The notes below the pieces were generated by a model that worked only from the letters and a program-made list of their open reading frames with translations, made no database searches and was not told where the DNA came from. Shown here one piece after another: positions 1 to 12,081 of a DNA stretch of 64,000 nt. This stretch comes from Apus apus (lineage: Eukaryota; Chordata; Aves; Apodiformes; Apodidae): NCBI RefSeq assembly GCF_020740795.1, contig NC_067284.1, positions 94,665,440 through 94,729,439 of the forward strand. The letters run 5' to 3'. Position numbers and translations under genes: made by a program. Position 1 is the first letter of the stretch. Each line of letters opens with the position of its first letter.

Positions 1-2817
1 CTGCCTGAATGTGTCAATCTCAGTGTGACTCTCTACCAGCTATCCAGCAAGACAGAGCTCAAGTATTTCTGTAACAGTCCTGTGACTCCATCTCAGACTT
101 GACTTATTAACAGGCTAATGGTGCATGAACACAGCAAGGAGAGAAAATTGAAGGAAAGAACTGGAAAAGGAGACAGAGGAGAACAGGAAAGGAGAGATTT
201 CCCAGTGGAAATCACCAGATAGACCTCATGAGAGCCACTGTGGCTCTAAAGGTATTTGTCACAAGGCCATCAGAGTCATGAGCAGTAAGGCCTGGCAAGT
301 GGAGACAGGGTGCTTTGGTGGCACCAGCTTTCCCAATAGAGCAAGTTGGTAATGGAAAAATAATCATGATTAAGTGGTTTGTTCACGTTTGGGTATTTCA
401 GTCCCAGAGCAGTTTGATTTAAGCACAGTTGTTGACTTGGGGTCGATTAAGTCTATTATGAAGAGTGTCACAGAAGAAAAAAGTCAGAAGAGCAGAATTT
501 GAGAGTGAGGGGGAGAAAAATGAATGGAATAGGAGGACAATCTGAAAACAGAGGTAGCGAGTTCCTTAAAATAGCACTGCTTGTCTTTAAAGTACAAAAT
601 CTTGGGAACAAAATGAGATAGAGACTAAACAGATGGTGTGAGGAGAGATTCAAAAGATAGATGATGCACCAGAGCTAGATGTGAAGAAGTAAATGATGCT
701 GAAGTAGACTTAGCATAAGACACAGAAGATAATCAACATGTTGTGGGGTTTTGTTTTCATTTGTTTGGTTTGGTTTTTTTGTTTGTGCGTGGGGTTTTTT
801 TGGTGGGGGTTTTTTGTTTTTGTTTTGTTTGTTTGTTTTTCATAAAAGCCCTTTGCTTTGTAAGCTGTACTTATTTGTATATTTGTAAGCTATACCATCA
901 GCAAAATACGAGAGCACTTATTTTCCTCACTACATGAAGAAACTTGTTTTGAAGTCAAATCAGACAAAATGTGTTCCTGTGTGAAGAGCTTGTAGATCTC
1001 GGTATGTTAAAATATTACTTTAAAAATCTTTCACACCCAACAGTTACATTCATTTGCTTATCCCTACAGTACTTCAAAAAACTGTCATACCACATCTCAT
1101 ATTGATCAAAATGGGAATGCTTCAAAACCTTCATCCTTATCTTTTCATTGATCACTGTGACACAGAGGTTTCATTCTTCATCTGGGAACTTGGCTTTTTT
1201 TTTTTTCCCTTCAGGTTAAAGCTCTAAATCCTAACAGCTCCAGGTTCTACCAACTACGTGCTTTGGGGAGTTATGAATTTTTTAGATCAGCCAGTTCTTG
1301 TAAGCCAGTTCCCACAGAAGTGGTGAGTCACAGGTCCAGCATTTGAAGCCTGGAGTTGGAGATTAATTTCCCAGCTTGGATCTGACTCAAATTCTTCTTC
1401 CTCCAGGAATATTTACTGCTCAGCAGAAAAGTGCCACATTGTTATGTACATTTGTTTTTGTTTTACCAGATATACAACATATGCGCCTTGTGCTACTTCC
1501 TTCCAGCTATCACAAAGTCACATTTTTTTTACAATTTTCAACTGGTAATTTTCTACTCCCTGAAAAGGGAAGTGCACTAGTCTGAGCAAGGAAAAGCAAA
1601 ATACTCAGAACAATATTGCAGGCTGTATTTAAGGGATGCAACCTCTCCTAGTACGTGCAGTAGCAGGAGGTGATACTGCCATGCCAGCCTCCCACCCGGA
1701 CTGCCTCCCACCTGCACTGCAATCACAGGAGCAGAAATTTAATTATTTGTTTACTTCTGTCCCATGAGGGACCAAATCCTGAGATAAGGCTTCTTCCCAT
1801 AAATTATCTCAGAATTTCTCTCCAGTATCTGGTTTCCACCCAGGTGATTTATATTATAATTTGTAAATGTTCTCTGCTGCCTGACTTGCAATTAAGCAAT
1901 TGTTTGGTTGTCTTAAGCACTGCTCACCTTCCTTTCCCACCAGCTGCTAATGAGGTATCATGCTGCTTTGGGTGCAGCTCCCTGCAAAGGTACAGAGAAA
2001 TGCAAAAAAAACAGTGCAATCCCTCAGGGACAGACCTGACCCACAGGTCCTCACTCAGTGAAACCCCCGAGCGTTTTGATGGGATCCAGCCCACATGTGG
2101 AGTTAGGGGGTTTGACTTGCCATGATCATGTCACTGCTTGCTTCTCCACCTACACAAAGCAACTGTTTTCAGTTCCAGCATTTTATCCTAGTTTGTAACT
2201 AAGAGTCACTTGGGAAGAAATGCGTTTATCTCCTACCTGATGGAGGCCCTGGGTGTCCTTAGTTTCTGTAATAGCTAGTCTCTTCCTAAATGCAAAGAGG
2301 AGTCAGGGAATACAAAGGAAAGGAGGGGTTAGTAACAACTCCCCTTTCTACAGAGTGCCAAAGGCTAAGACTGTGAGTTTTTCTTCCAACAGTTTGGAGA
2401 CATTTCCTACAAGCTGCAGATCAGGCATAATCAAAGCTTTTCTTGTGATGTTTTCTCCCTGTTTTTTTCTGCCCCCTGCAAGGTGGGGTGAGCAAAGCCA
2501 GATAAGAAATGTCATAGCTTGATTCCTCAAAACACTGTCAGCCCTCCCAGAGCCATCCCCATGGGCTAGGCTTTCCAGGCTGGCTGTAGGGTGGGTAACG
2601 AGAAGGGAGTAATTGCCTTTGGATGAAACTGCAGTAATTCCTCCTGTTAAAAGACACTTTTTTCCTCCTGTAGTACTTCTGGGAGGACCTGAAGAACTGG
2701 AGGGGGGAAGGCTGACTAATGAGGCAAAGCAATCAGTATTTTTGTAGGTTTGTTTGTTATATTGCCCATGTCTGCATAATGTAAATACAAATAAACTCAT
2801 CTTTATTTTATTCATAG
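1..2817 (+). other. GRM1: GRM1 last intron, 3' part
   Basis: This is the sequence before the terminal GRM1 exon. It ends in a T-rich stretch and a TTCATAG acceptor at 2811-2817. I see no 7TM-like or other conserved coding segment in it, and the open frames of 60-155 codons on both strands look random. The alternative exon that makes the short mGluR1b tail in mammals should lie upstream of the terminal exon, but I could not recognise it here. The interval contains a G/T-rich low-complexity tract at about 747-842 and is otherwise unremarkable. The intron assignment follows from the gene model; the upstream boundary is outside the window. Confidence 0.85.
747..842. repeat. G/T-rich low-complexity tract
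   Basis: About 95 bases composed almost only of T and G on the + strand, with repeated units such as GTTTG and runs of T. Within the last GRM1 intron. Similar tracts occur at about 7345-7408 and 11962-12081. Confidence 0.8.
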
Positions 2818-3658
2818 TTCTAATGGAAAGTCTGTGTCATGGTCTGAACCAGGTGGAAGACAAGACCCCAAGGGGGAACACACGTGGCACAGACTCTCAG
2901 TGCATGTGAAGAGCCAAGAGACAGGGTGCAATCAGACAGCAGTGATCAAACCCCTCACTAAAAGCTACCATGGCCAAAGCAAGAGCCTGACTTTTACCGA
3001 CATCAGCAGTAAGACTCTGTGCAATGTGGTGGAGGAAGAAGATAGAGAGCCCATTCACCTCAACCAGCCCAGCAGCCCCTCCATGGTTGTGCACAGGCGG
3101 GTGGCTACAACCCCCCCACTGCAGGCTACGGCAGAGGAGACCCAGCTCTTCTTGACTGAGCAGTCCCCCAAGACCCTGTCCCTGCAGCCGCAGTCTCTTA
3201 TGGACCAGCTGCAAGGAGTGGTCAACACATTTGCCACCGGCATTCCCGACTTCAATGCTGTCCCCCTTGCACCTGGCTCAGGGAACGGCGTGCGGCCCCC
3301 CTGCCAGCCGCCCCCGCCACAGCAGCCACACCTGCTGCCTCTCCAGGTGGCCACCTTCAGCGAGGAGCCCCTGTCTGCCCTGGCCGAGGAAGTGGAGAGT
3401 GAGAAACTGAAGCTCATTCAGGGATATGTCTATGAAAAGAACCCAGAGGAGGAGACAGACGAGGAGCCAGCAACCAGCAAACTGACTCTGGAAGACTCTC
3501 CGGCACTGACACCCCCATCCCCTTTTCGGGATTCAGTGGCTTCGGGCAGCTCTGTGCCCAGCTCCCCTGTCTCAGAGTCAGTGCTCTGCACCCCCCCAGA
3601 TGTGACCTATGCCTCTGTCATTCTGAGGGATTATAAGCAAAGCTCGTCCACCCTGTAG
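2818..3658 (+). CDS. GRM1: Metabotropic glutamate receptor 1, terminal coding exon
   Basis: This exon encodes the last ~280 residues of mGluR1, the intracellular tail of a class C GPCR that couples through Gq to phospholipase C at postsynaptic sites. The reading frame enters in phase 2 after the AG at 2816-2817. The first full codons read S-N-G-K-S-V-S-W-S-E-P-G-G, as at this junction in the long (1a) isoform, and the stop is TAG at 3656-3658. Visible features are a Pro/Gln-rich middle (about 3280-3340), an acidic patch (about 3440-3470), the Homer EVH1 ligand PPSPF at 3512-3526, and a C-terminal class I PDZ ligand SSTL. The SSTL ending and tail sequence fit GRM1 better than GRM5, which as I recall ends in SSSL. 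Compared with my memory of the human tail, the Gln-rich and Glu-rich expansions are shorter. The extracellular and 7TM exons lie upstream of the window. Confidence 0.96.
3512..3526 (+). other. GRM1: Homer-binding motif PPSPF in mGluR1 tail
   Basis: Five in-frame codons give P-P-S-P-F, the PPxxF ligand that Homer EVH1 domains recognise in group I mGluRs. It lies about 43 residues before the stop, within a strongly conserved block ending in the SSTL PDZ ligand. Confidence 0.93.
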
Positions 3659-3792
3659 ACACTCCAAGGGACAAGACGAGAAGGACTTTGGCAGCTGCCT
3701 GCTGTGAGGTCCTGAGGACTCAAGTCTCCCAGGGCTGAGGGAAGAGAAAACAAAGTCATACATGACAGGGCAAAAACTTCATCCTGCACTTA

Positions 3793-3812
3793 AATAAATA
3801 AAAGGAAATAAA
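3793..3812 (+). terminator. GRM1: Proximal GRM1 polyadenylation signal cluster
   Basis: Three AATAAA hexamers start at 3793, 3797 and 3807, about 135-150 bases after the stop, followed by an A-rich stretch. Use would give a very short 3'UTR. The downstream sequence is A-rich rather than GU-rich, which weakens the case. Confidence 0.4.
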
Positions 3813-6524
3813 AAGAAAAAAAAATCCATTCTGAGGGCTCAAAATTCTCTAGCTGTTAAAAAGAAAAATATTGTACTTTAAGAAAACAACAGAAAACCAT
3901 GATGAAGCACAAACCCAAGAGACAACTTCTATAGCAAAAAAATGAATAAACATACAGGAAAAAAAATAATCACACTTAGTCACAACCTCTCTTAGCAATG
4001 CTTGAAAAGGACTCGGGCAAGTGTGACCTGGAGAAGTCATTAGCACATCTCATGACTGCTCTCTGTCTGCTGTGGAAGCAACACACCCAGGAGTTGGAAG
4101 GGAGGGGTGTGGTAGAGGAACAAAGCTAGAGACATGTATGCATAAACTTTTTTGGGGGGAGTTCTGTAGGTGGTAGAACTGCATAATGTATTTGGGGGAA
4201 AGAAGTGGAGATAATGTGAAAGCACATGGCTGTTACTGACTTTGAGCAATTTGTTTTTCATACTAGGCTGCTTTTTTGGGGGATCTTGGCTTTTTTAACT
4301 GCTGATTGTGAACAGAGCAAGAAATACGAACAAGACTCGAGGTTTCTGAAGAAAGCCTTTGCTGTAGTACTTGTAATATGATAAGGACTTAGAAACTGCC
4401 CTTTTGTATAAGATTGTAAACCATGTGGCTAAACTGTTACACAACATTTCTTGTAGCAGAACAATATTGATGAACTTTTCATAATACGACACATTTGCCA
4501 TGTGATTACATCATTCCTTTGTGTTACTTCGGAATCAAATACACTGGAAAATAGCTGTATACTTAAAGCAACAACTATTACTCTGAAAGAAAGGCAGTTC
4601 CATGTTGGGGGTTATAGGGTCAGTCTTGAAGCAAGAATGAGAGTACGTTTGTGTTTCTGTATGCCTGTGTATGGTATGTGTGAAGAGTAATGTCCAATAG
4701 CTACCACTGGAAGATTGTCGTATATGCTATGAATATTTTTATGTTTAAATCATGTTTTATATCACATTGTTACAGATATTCAATAGATCTTTGGAGGTTT
4801 GTATGCTGTGCTAACACATTCTTTTTCATATACAAGCTGAGACAGTTGTTACCCTTATAAAAGGGTGCTTTATTTTGCAGATATTTTATGACATAGATAT
4901 ATGGTATTAATAAGCAGTGCATTGAAAACTTGTTATTTTACATGTTTGCAGCAAGTGTGTTCAACAACAAAAAAATGCAAAAAGAAAAAAATCTGTTTTA
5001 GAAATTTTGCACATGCCAGTATAAAGGTGAGATGGAAAAAGTAATTAAACTGTTCTGTTGCTTCAGATAACTTAAAATAAAATCATGTCCGAACAGGAAA
5101 TTTCATCAGTGCTTAATGTGTGCATAAATTCCCAGGGTTTGTTACAAACAGTTCTTTTAATCTCTTTATGATGTTTAATTGTGTGTTCTTTCCATACGCC
5201 AACACTTTTTTTTTTAATATACAATCTTGTATCTTAAAGATAACTTCTAGGCATCTGTGGTTCTGTCATTCATTCCCCTCTTCTATCCTTCATGTGTTTC
5301 CTAGAGATGGGCCTAACAGAAAGCTCCCTAATGGATCACATCATCAAAGTCCAGGTCTAATTGCTGTGGCTTGAATTTATGATACTTATTATTACCCTAT
5401 TTATAAATGTGTGTATTGTACACATACAGGACAGGATTTTAGCTGCTATGAACTTTTATTGTGCTGTTGAATTTAGCTGAGGATTGGCCCCACAGTTCTA
5501 CACGTTCTTTCCAAAGATACTTTTAAGGAATCTCTTCATGTCAATATAGTTGCAAAACCTGACTTTAACCAAGTTTCTTCTGAAAATTCTATCAGGAGTT
5601 TTCTTAATTCAGCACATTTTTGCTCTTTTTCTTTCTTTTCACTTGTATTTCAAGAAGTCCTGGTGCCAGTTATCAATTCTTCTCTGCAGATCCAAATCTC
5701 ATTATTTTGATCTGGTAGTGGTATTGGAAGGTTTGGCTGGTGCTCAAAACCAGATTAGAGCCTTTTTTCTGGGTCCACTTTTCACGACGTTTGCTCCTTT
5801 CAGTATGACTAGCAGCCAATTGCTATCACTGTCCTAACTTGGAAAGCGTGCAATGACTTTGTCCACAGACATGGTTATGAAGTTTTTGTCAGTTGATTCA
5901 TGTCTCTGTAATGAACTAAAGACATGTGAGGGTCAGCTGGCTGGTTTTGTCTGAGAGGGGTTTTTAGGGGGTTATTTTCAGTTGTTGTTTCTTTTTTAAT
6001 GCTGACAACTAATTACAGCAATGACAGAAATGCCATATTTTCTTTGCTGATCACCACATTGGCAATGAATTCTATCTTCTTATAATCTTAGCACAATATT
6101 AGTTGAACTGTTCCAAAAAACACATTGTCAATAGCACAGAGATAGTACTTGGAAGTCAGTCTTTGAAGAAATGAGGGAGATAAGAAAAAGAGTCATAACA
6201 GGCTTGTATAAGTAGGAGGCAACAATGTGGCAAGGTACTATTGTTTTCATACCTGTCTGTTTTCAACATATTAAGCACTGATTTTATTACTGCAATGTAA
6301 TTCTATCATGAGTAGTTTTCTTGAAATTCAGTATATTAGCTTTTAGTTTGTAATTGTTAAAACTGGAAACATACACATACTTAAATATATCTAAAGAGCA
6401 AGAACTCACCTTGTGTATGTAGTTGTATGAGCTATGAAGCTTCCTGTAAAAGTTCTTTCTTTTGGTCTGTCAAATGCTTGATGAAAACTGCCTTTTTGTC
6501 AAAATGATCTTGAAAATGCTGTAA

Positions 6525-6530
6525 AATAAA
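6525..6530 (+). terminator. GRM1: Distal candidate polyadenylation signal of GRM1
   Basis: A canonical AATAAA followed by T-rich sequence (TATTTTCTATTTATTATTT). It lies 2.87 kb after the stop, close to the expected full-length 3'UTR. The choice of this signal is inference. Confidence 0.45.
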
Positions 6531-7344
6531 TATTTTCTATTTATTATTTAAAAATAGAATGCTAAGATTGTTAATTTTTGCTTCCAAAGTCAAAACCAGC
6601 CATGTCTAGTAATTAATTGTTCCAGTGTTTTCTATGAGATGCTGCTCAAATGGAGGTAGGTATTGATTAGATTGTAGCATGTAAGTGAGATAGGGGAGAG
6701 TGGAAGCATTTTTGTTCAGAAAACAAACCCCTGCTTTTCGACTTCCTAATAAAAATCAGGAACCCCACAGGAATGCATTTGGGCTGACATGTTGTAGAAG
6801 ATAATTCAGTGAGAAATGACAGGACATTTTGCTTCTCAAGGACGTGGAAACACCAACCCTTCACTGAAAGTTCTCCATGTGTGACATCTCTCTGTGAGAT
6901 GTCAGCTCCTCCCATCAGGGAAACTCAAATATGCTTTCTTGACAGCTGTAAGCAATAGGCATTGATCCATTCCAGGCATCTCATGCCTCCTTCCTCTACT
7001 GCCTCCTTGCTCTGCAACTCAGACACACTGTGGCCTTCTGGTGATTACTGAGCTGCTCTGTGCCTCAGCTAGGGCCGCAGTAAGACAGGAGTGTAAATGT
7101 GTTTTCTGGAGCATTGCTGAGATTTTCAGACTCAAGTGTCACTAAACATAGAAAAATCTAGTTTCTTTTTCCTTTTTACACTCACAAATAGGCTTGTTTC
7201 TAGTGGCTCCTTGGTTTGGATCTGGCCTTGCAAGAGCCCATATCTGAGCAGTCAGTCCACCTACAGCTACTGCACTGCTGGACTACGGAAAGGGACATTG
7301 CACTCAGTGGTAAGTGCCAAAAGTTTGGTCTCTTTTATTTGTTG

Positions 7345-7408
7345 AGGTTGCTTTGGTTTTGTTGTTTTGGTTTGGTTGGGTTTTTTCCTCCTTTTTTTTC
7401 TTTTTTAA
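7345..7408. repeat. G/T-rich to T-rich low-complexity tract
   Basis: Runs of TTTGG and TTTTG pass into long T runs on the + strand. Same character as the tracts at 747 and 11962. Confidence 0.7.
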
Positions 7409-8483
7409 TTAAAGTCTAGTCAATCTATGTCTTAATAAAAGTCCTGCTGATCAAGTGGACTCAGTTTCAAAAACTTCCTCAGGATGACACCGTAGTTACT
7501 GCCCTCCAGAGCACCCAGAGCAGCACCAGTCCTGCAACCAGTTACTGTTTGTGGGGTCCAGCCCACAGCAGCTGATCCTGACCTTGTCTCAGCAGTCACA
7601 TGAGGCATTTGGAGATACATTGTACAATGAACATGGGAATACGTAGACTTGTAACATCTGAGAATCATTTAAGAAACAACAATTGTTATCTCATCTCCAA
7701 GTAGCTACACATGCTGTGCAAGTGAATTCATTTTCAAATTGCCATATGCACAGAGGAGGTTAGTACTAATTGTTTTATGCATGACTTTCCAAACAGTCTG
7801 ACTAGCATAACGAGCACAGCAAGTTTTACTTTATTTTTGATGCTGTTTCTGTTTTTGTATTGCTCTGCTTTGAGCTTGCAGCAGGGATAAGGATCATTTC
7901 AGTTTAAGTCATTCTAGACCACATAAATATTTCGGTTCGTATTCTTTTTCTTTTTTAAATTTTTCTGCATAAACATACAACAATATGAACATTACCAGAA
8001 AGAGCAGATTGGGAAAAATCTATATAAACAGACTCCAGTAGATATGAGCAAACAACAGTTGGTGGAAGTGCTAAAGGAAAATGTGTAGAAGGCCAGATGC
8101 TGCAGCCTGTTAAAGCTGCTTTATTAGTCTCTCGGTTTCCAGTGCAGTTCTTAATGTGTGTTAGTCTGGCTAAGGAAAAGCTGTTCCAGTGCTGTAAAGT
8201 CTTTTCAGAGTCCTTTTGGTCCCAGCCTCTAGGATAGATAACGTGACAGGTGGAAAGGGAGCGGAATTACATGTCTTCATCAGCATTCCTCTTACTCTAA
8301 CCTAAGAAAAGGTGTAACAAAATCCAAGGCTAAGGAGAGACAAGTTCAAATACTTTAAATTAGAAATAACCAAATCTGAATTGTCAAGATAATTGAGTAC
8401 TGTGGCAGATGGCTGGGAAATTTAAGCAAATATTCTCTAAGTCTTCAAACCAGTGAAGAATTCACAGGATAGAATTGTTAGGC

Positions 8484-8520
8484 TTATGCTACACAGGGGG
8501 TCAGATTAAATGATCATAAT
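8484..8520 (+). mobile_element. Possible ancient CR1 3' tail
   Basis: The string TATGCTACACAGGGGGTCAG followed by ATTAAATGATCATAAT resembles the 3' end of old sauropsid CR1 families, where a stretch like 'acacaggaggtcagactagatgatcataatgg' is typical. A similar string occurs at 25321-25390. It is short and diverged, so the call rests on partial similarity only. Confidence 0.4.
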
Positions 8521-11500
8521 ATTAGCAAGCTGCCCAAAAAGCCCATCTAGAATAGCTTTACACTGAGTAAATGGATGACTGGTTCTGGAACCACGGTGCA
8601 GCAAAGCAGCTTAGCATACTTGGGCTTCAGTTTGCAGCCTGCTGTCAAGGACACAGTGTCAGCATCTCCATCATCCTAGTCCATGCCTACCTGCTCAAGC
8701 TCTGCTCAGTAGGCCAGGTTTCTGGGCCCAAGCTACTGTGTCACATCCACTTTGCATGGTGTAAAGTGGTTAAGAGAAACAAAAGGCAATGAAAGTTGAG
8801 CCCCTGGAGTTGTATTTGTCACGCTTTCAGGAAGAACAGAGCAGCAGCTTGCTAATAGCTCTACACAAGGTCTGAGCGCCTGTTGAATATGTTTCTTACA
8901 TGGGAGTGGGAAAAGTGTGTTTTTTTCAGATTGTATTGTTGTGGTGGGTTTCTTTCCCAAATAAATGAGTCACTAGACACTTGGCAAGTACCTGTCTGCA
9001 AATCACTGGGAAGGAGAAGCAGATTATGTAGCAAATATCAAGGCCTATTTTTATCTGTGTAAGATTTCCAACAGGGATATAAGCAAAAGGGTGATAAAGA
9101 ATGTCATGCAGCCGAACGCATGGTACTGCCACAGACCCGTATCTGGACCTGAGCCCACACTTTGGCAAACCTTGCAAGCTCCCAAACAGAGATGGTAAAA
9201 GACAGCAGGAGTGACTGGTTGTAATTTCCAGTGCTACAGCTAAAGCCTATCCAATGCAAAAATGAGCAAGGTATTCTTTGTCTTTGCTAATTCATCTTTC
9301 ACTTCTCTGTAAATCGCACAAAAGAGGACTACTCTCCACCTGGGAGAGCAGGTTACCCTTTGGTACCAAGAAAGAGCATCTGTTATCTACTCAGTTTCAA
9401 AGGTGGGTGTAAGCAGTTTATCTCTACAGAAGTAAAATATCATTGTGAGTTGTGTGTTTCCATAACCAAAAGGCCTCTAGGTAGGTGGAGAAGCAGCTGG
9501 CACAGATACCAGTGCAGACAGATAAGAGTTTAGGAGTGGTGTGTATCTATGACATTCAATCCACCCACTTATTATTGCATAGCATGCAATATGTAGGTGG
9601 CATAAGATCCATCCCCAGCCCACACCACGGTATGGTGTATGGCACTCCTACCTCCCTGTGCTGCTCTGAGTCTGTATCAGGAACACAGATCTGCAAGACC
9701 TCCTTCATGGAAAGGCAGTGTGTCTGGGGACTGGCTTGGGGTAGTTCCTTACACTGGGTGTCTTTACAGAGCACCAAAACCTATTTTCTTTGCAGGGGTA
9801 ACTGAGAGACATGGTATTTGTGTTGTGGAGGGCCTTGAAAGACGTCAGTATTTTTAAAAGAACTGTTTCCCAAGCTCCCCTTCAACAGACTGCATGAATG
9901 CTGTGGTGAGACCAGTCTCCCCACTATTGCTAAGCAGACCTGTCAGTCCTACTGCCCAAATCCAGGGGGTGAAGAGCTACTTCTTTCCTGAATGCCCAGC
10001 AGCACATGCAGCCAGATGTCGTTGGTGTGTTTACAGCCCCTGCAGACATGCTCAGTGGAAACATCACACCTGCTGCTCCCCAAGCTGCTAGCACTGGGAA
10101 GTCTGAGCAGCACAGAGAATTCTCTGTAGCCTTCACTGTCCTTAATGACACAGGGAAAGAGAAATAGCAACAGAGAGAACAACTTGCATTTCTATCTCTT
10201 ACAAGAAAAGCAGGCAGGACTGTGATGTAGAGCCAGCTGTGCATCCTTAAAGACTTCAGCTAGAGCCTGTCTTCTCACTAAATCCTGTTAGCTCCTGCAA
10301 TTTGCATTTGGACACACCTGAAGAGTTGACCCTTTGTTTGTTAGTCAATTGTAACACTAAAATAGACTGCAAAAATATTAAGTGCTTAAATACTGGATAG
10401 TTCTCATGAAAGCTGAATGTGAGCAATGGTTGCATAAACTTAGAGTACAGAGTTTTTAAATTTACCTTTTAAACTTAAAAGTTCACAGACAGATGTCTTC
10501 TTGTTTGGGGAAGGAGACAAGAACTTGCGTGTTTTGCTGGGATGGATTATATACGTGTTGCTTGAACATTTAAGCAAAGCGATCCAACTGTATTTTACTT
10601 TGGCAGGTACCTTGGCAATTTGGGGGTAGTGATGGTGGTTTGTGTTTGTGTTTATTTTTCTGCATAAAAATAATGCCTGGAATACCTAGCAACATTATTA
10701 ACTGTGCCAGGATTTTCATGTGCCTCTGTGCAATGCTAATTTAGAATCTGAAGCCTGTAAATCCTGAGATACTCAATGCGTATAAATCAGCATTAAGTCC
10801 TGAACTAACATAATTTTTCTTGAGAAGCTGGTCCAGTGCCTGTGCTGTTAATTTTTGAGCTTTCTAAAGATACATTTCCCACCTCAAGCTCCATTTTGCA
10901 GTCATGAGAATCTTGGGTTTATCTCAGGTTTTGCTCATTATTCTTATCATTCAGTGCAGTGTCTTTACCAGCCTTGGCACAGCTTTGGGGTGGAAGTGTC
11001 TTTTGGGCTGTAATTCCCCACCAGTGCCAAGAGATTTTCCTTCCGAGTTCTATTTTCCCTTTTGAGAGATGCTTGTCCTCCCCTCCATCCTGCACTTTGC
11101 CCTTTGGTAGTATGGTTGTTCACTTTAAAAGACACAGAATAAGAAAGTTTTGCCCTCCTGTTGTCCCTGACAGCAGAGTTTTCACAGACCTGTGGACCTG
11201 GTGCTCACATGGGGCAGTCTGGCAGGATTCAGCTGTGGAGGGTGAACTCAGTGCATTGCAGCCTGGCCCTGAGCTCTGTCCTGCATTCAGCAGTTGACTC
11301 ATGTAGAAGCTTTGAGACATTCATCTACCCAGGGATGTTTCAAAGCTGCATAAGGGAGCTGGGTGCCAGCTCACAATTAAAGCAAGTAAAAATTGGGCAT
11401 GGAAATCCTTTAGTCACCTTTGAAAATTCAGCCTGTCTGTCCCTCCAAGTCTGGACACAAGAGAGGGGTGTATGAAGGCATAAGGATTTCCATAACCTTT

Positions 11501-11961
11501 TTATTCTGCTTCTCATCATCGTGCCACTTCACTCTTGCTCATTCTTTTCCAGCCTTTTTTCTACAGTGTATATGGCATAGCTGTGGAATTGGCACCATCT
11601 AGTTCAATAGTTTTTGCTGGAATACCTGATTTTCCTTCTTGTTTCCAGTTACCTTATGATCAGTGCTAAAGGAAGATTAGGGAAATTAGTCTGTGAAAGC
11701 TTGGGGAATAAACAGACCACACACAGAGAAGGCACAACAGATGCATCAGTTGGGAATAGCTCAGGTGCTGCAGCCACATAGATCATCAAGTAAGGCCACA
11801 ATCCACAGCACGGTTAACCCCCAGGAGGACAGAGATACCAGCAGATATAAGGAGAACTGATTTTCCCAGCACAATCCAGGCTTTGAGCCCCACCTCCAGC
11901 ATCGTGCTATCTTGTCAGCTGCAATACCACCCCTTGCAAAACACTCAGAGCCTTTTTCTTC

Positions 11962-12081
11962 TTGTTGCTGTTTGGTTTTGGGTTTGTTTTGGTTTTTTGT
12001 TTGCTTGTTTGGCTGGTTGGTTGGTTTGGTTTGTTGGGTCTTTTTGGGGTTTTGTTTGTTGGGGTTTTTTTATTTGTTTTG
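11962..12081. repeat. G/T-rich low-complexity tract with GG repeats
   Basis: About 120 bases almost free of A and C on the + strand. The centre (12011-12038) carries closely spaced GG pairs separated by one to three bases, a pattern able to form two-layer G-quadruplexes in single-stranded DNA. Confidence 0.75.

Larger units (their letters stand above)
3659..6550 (+). other. GRM1: Probable GRM1 3'UTR
   Basis: The sequence after the stop codon is AT-rich and repeat-free, with only short random open frames. Candidate AATAAA signals are seen at 3793 and 3797 (overlapping), 3807, 5076 and 6525. The last is followed by a T-rich stretch and would give a 3'UTR of about 2.9 kb, which suits the long 3'UTR known for mammalian GRM1. 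The actual end cannot be fixed without transcript data, so short and long isoforms are both possible. Confidence 0.6.

Noticed and set aside
1670..2125. 151-codon plus open frame and a 155-codon minus open frame (2348-2815) in the last GRM1 intron
   Set aside because: No conserved motif, overlap with other random frames, and location within an intron next to a clear acceptor.
1..2817. Alternative mGluR1b-type short-tail exon
   Set aside because: I looked for a match to the short alternative tail known in mammals and saw none with an acceptor. It may lie further upstream or be too diverged to see by eye.
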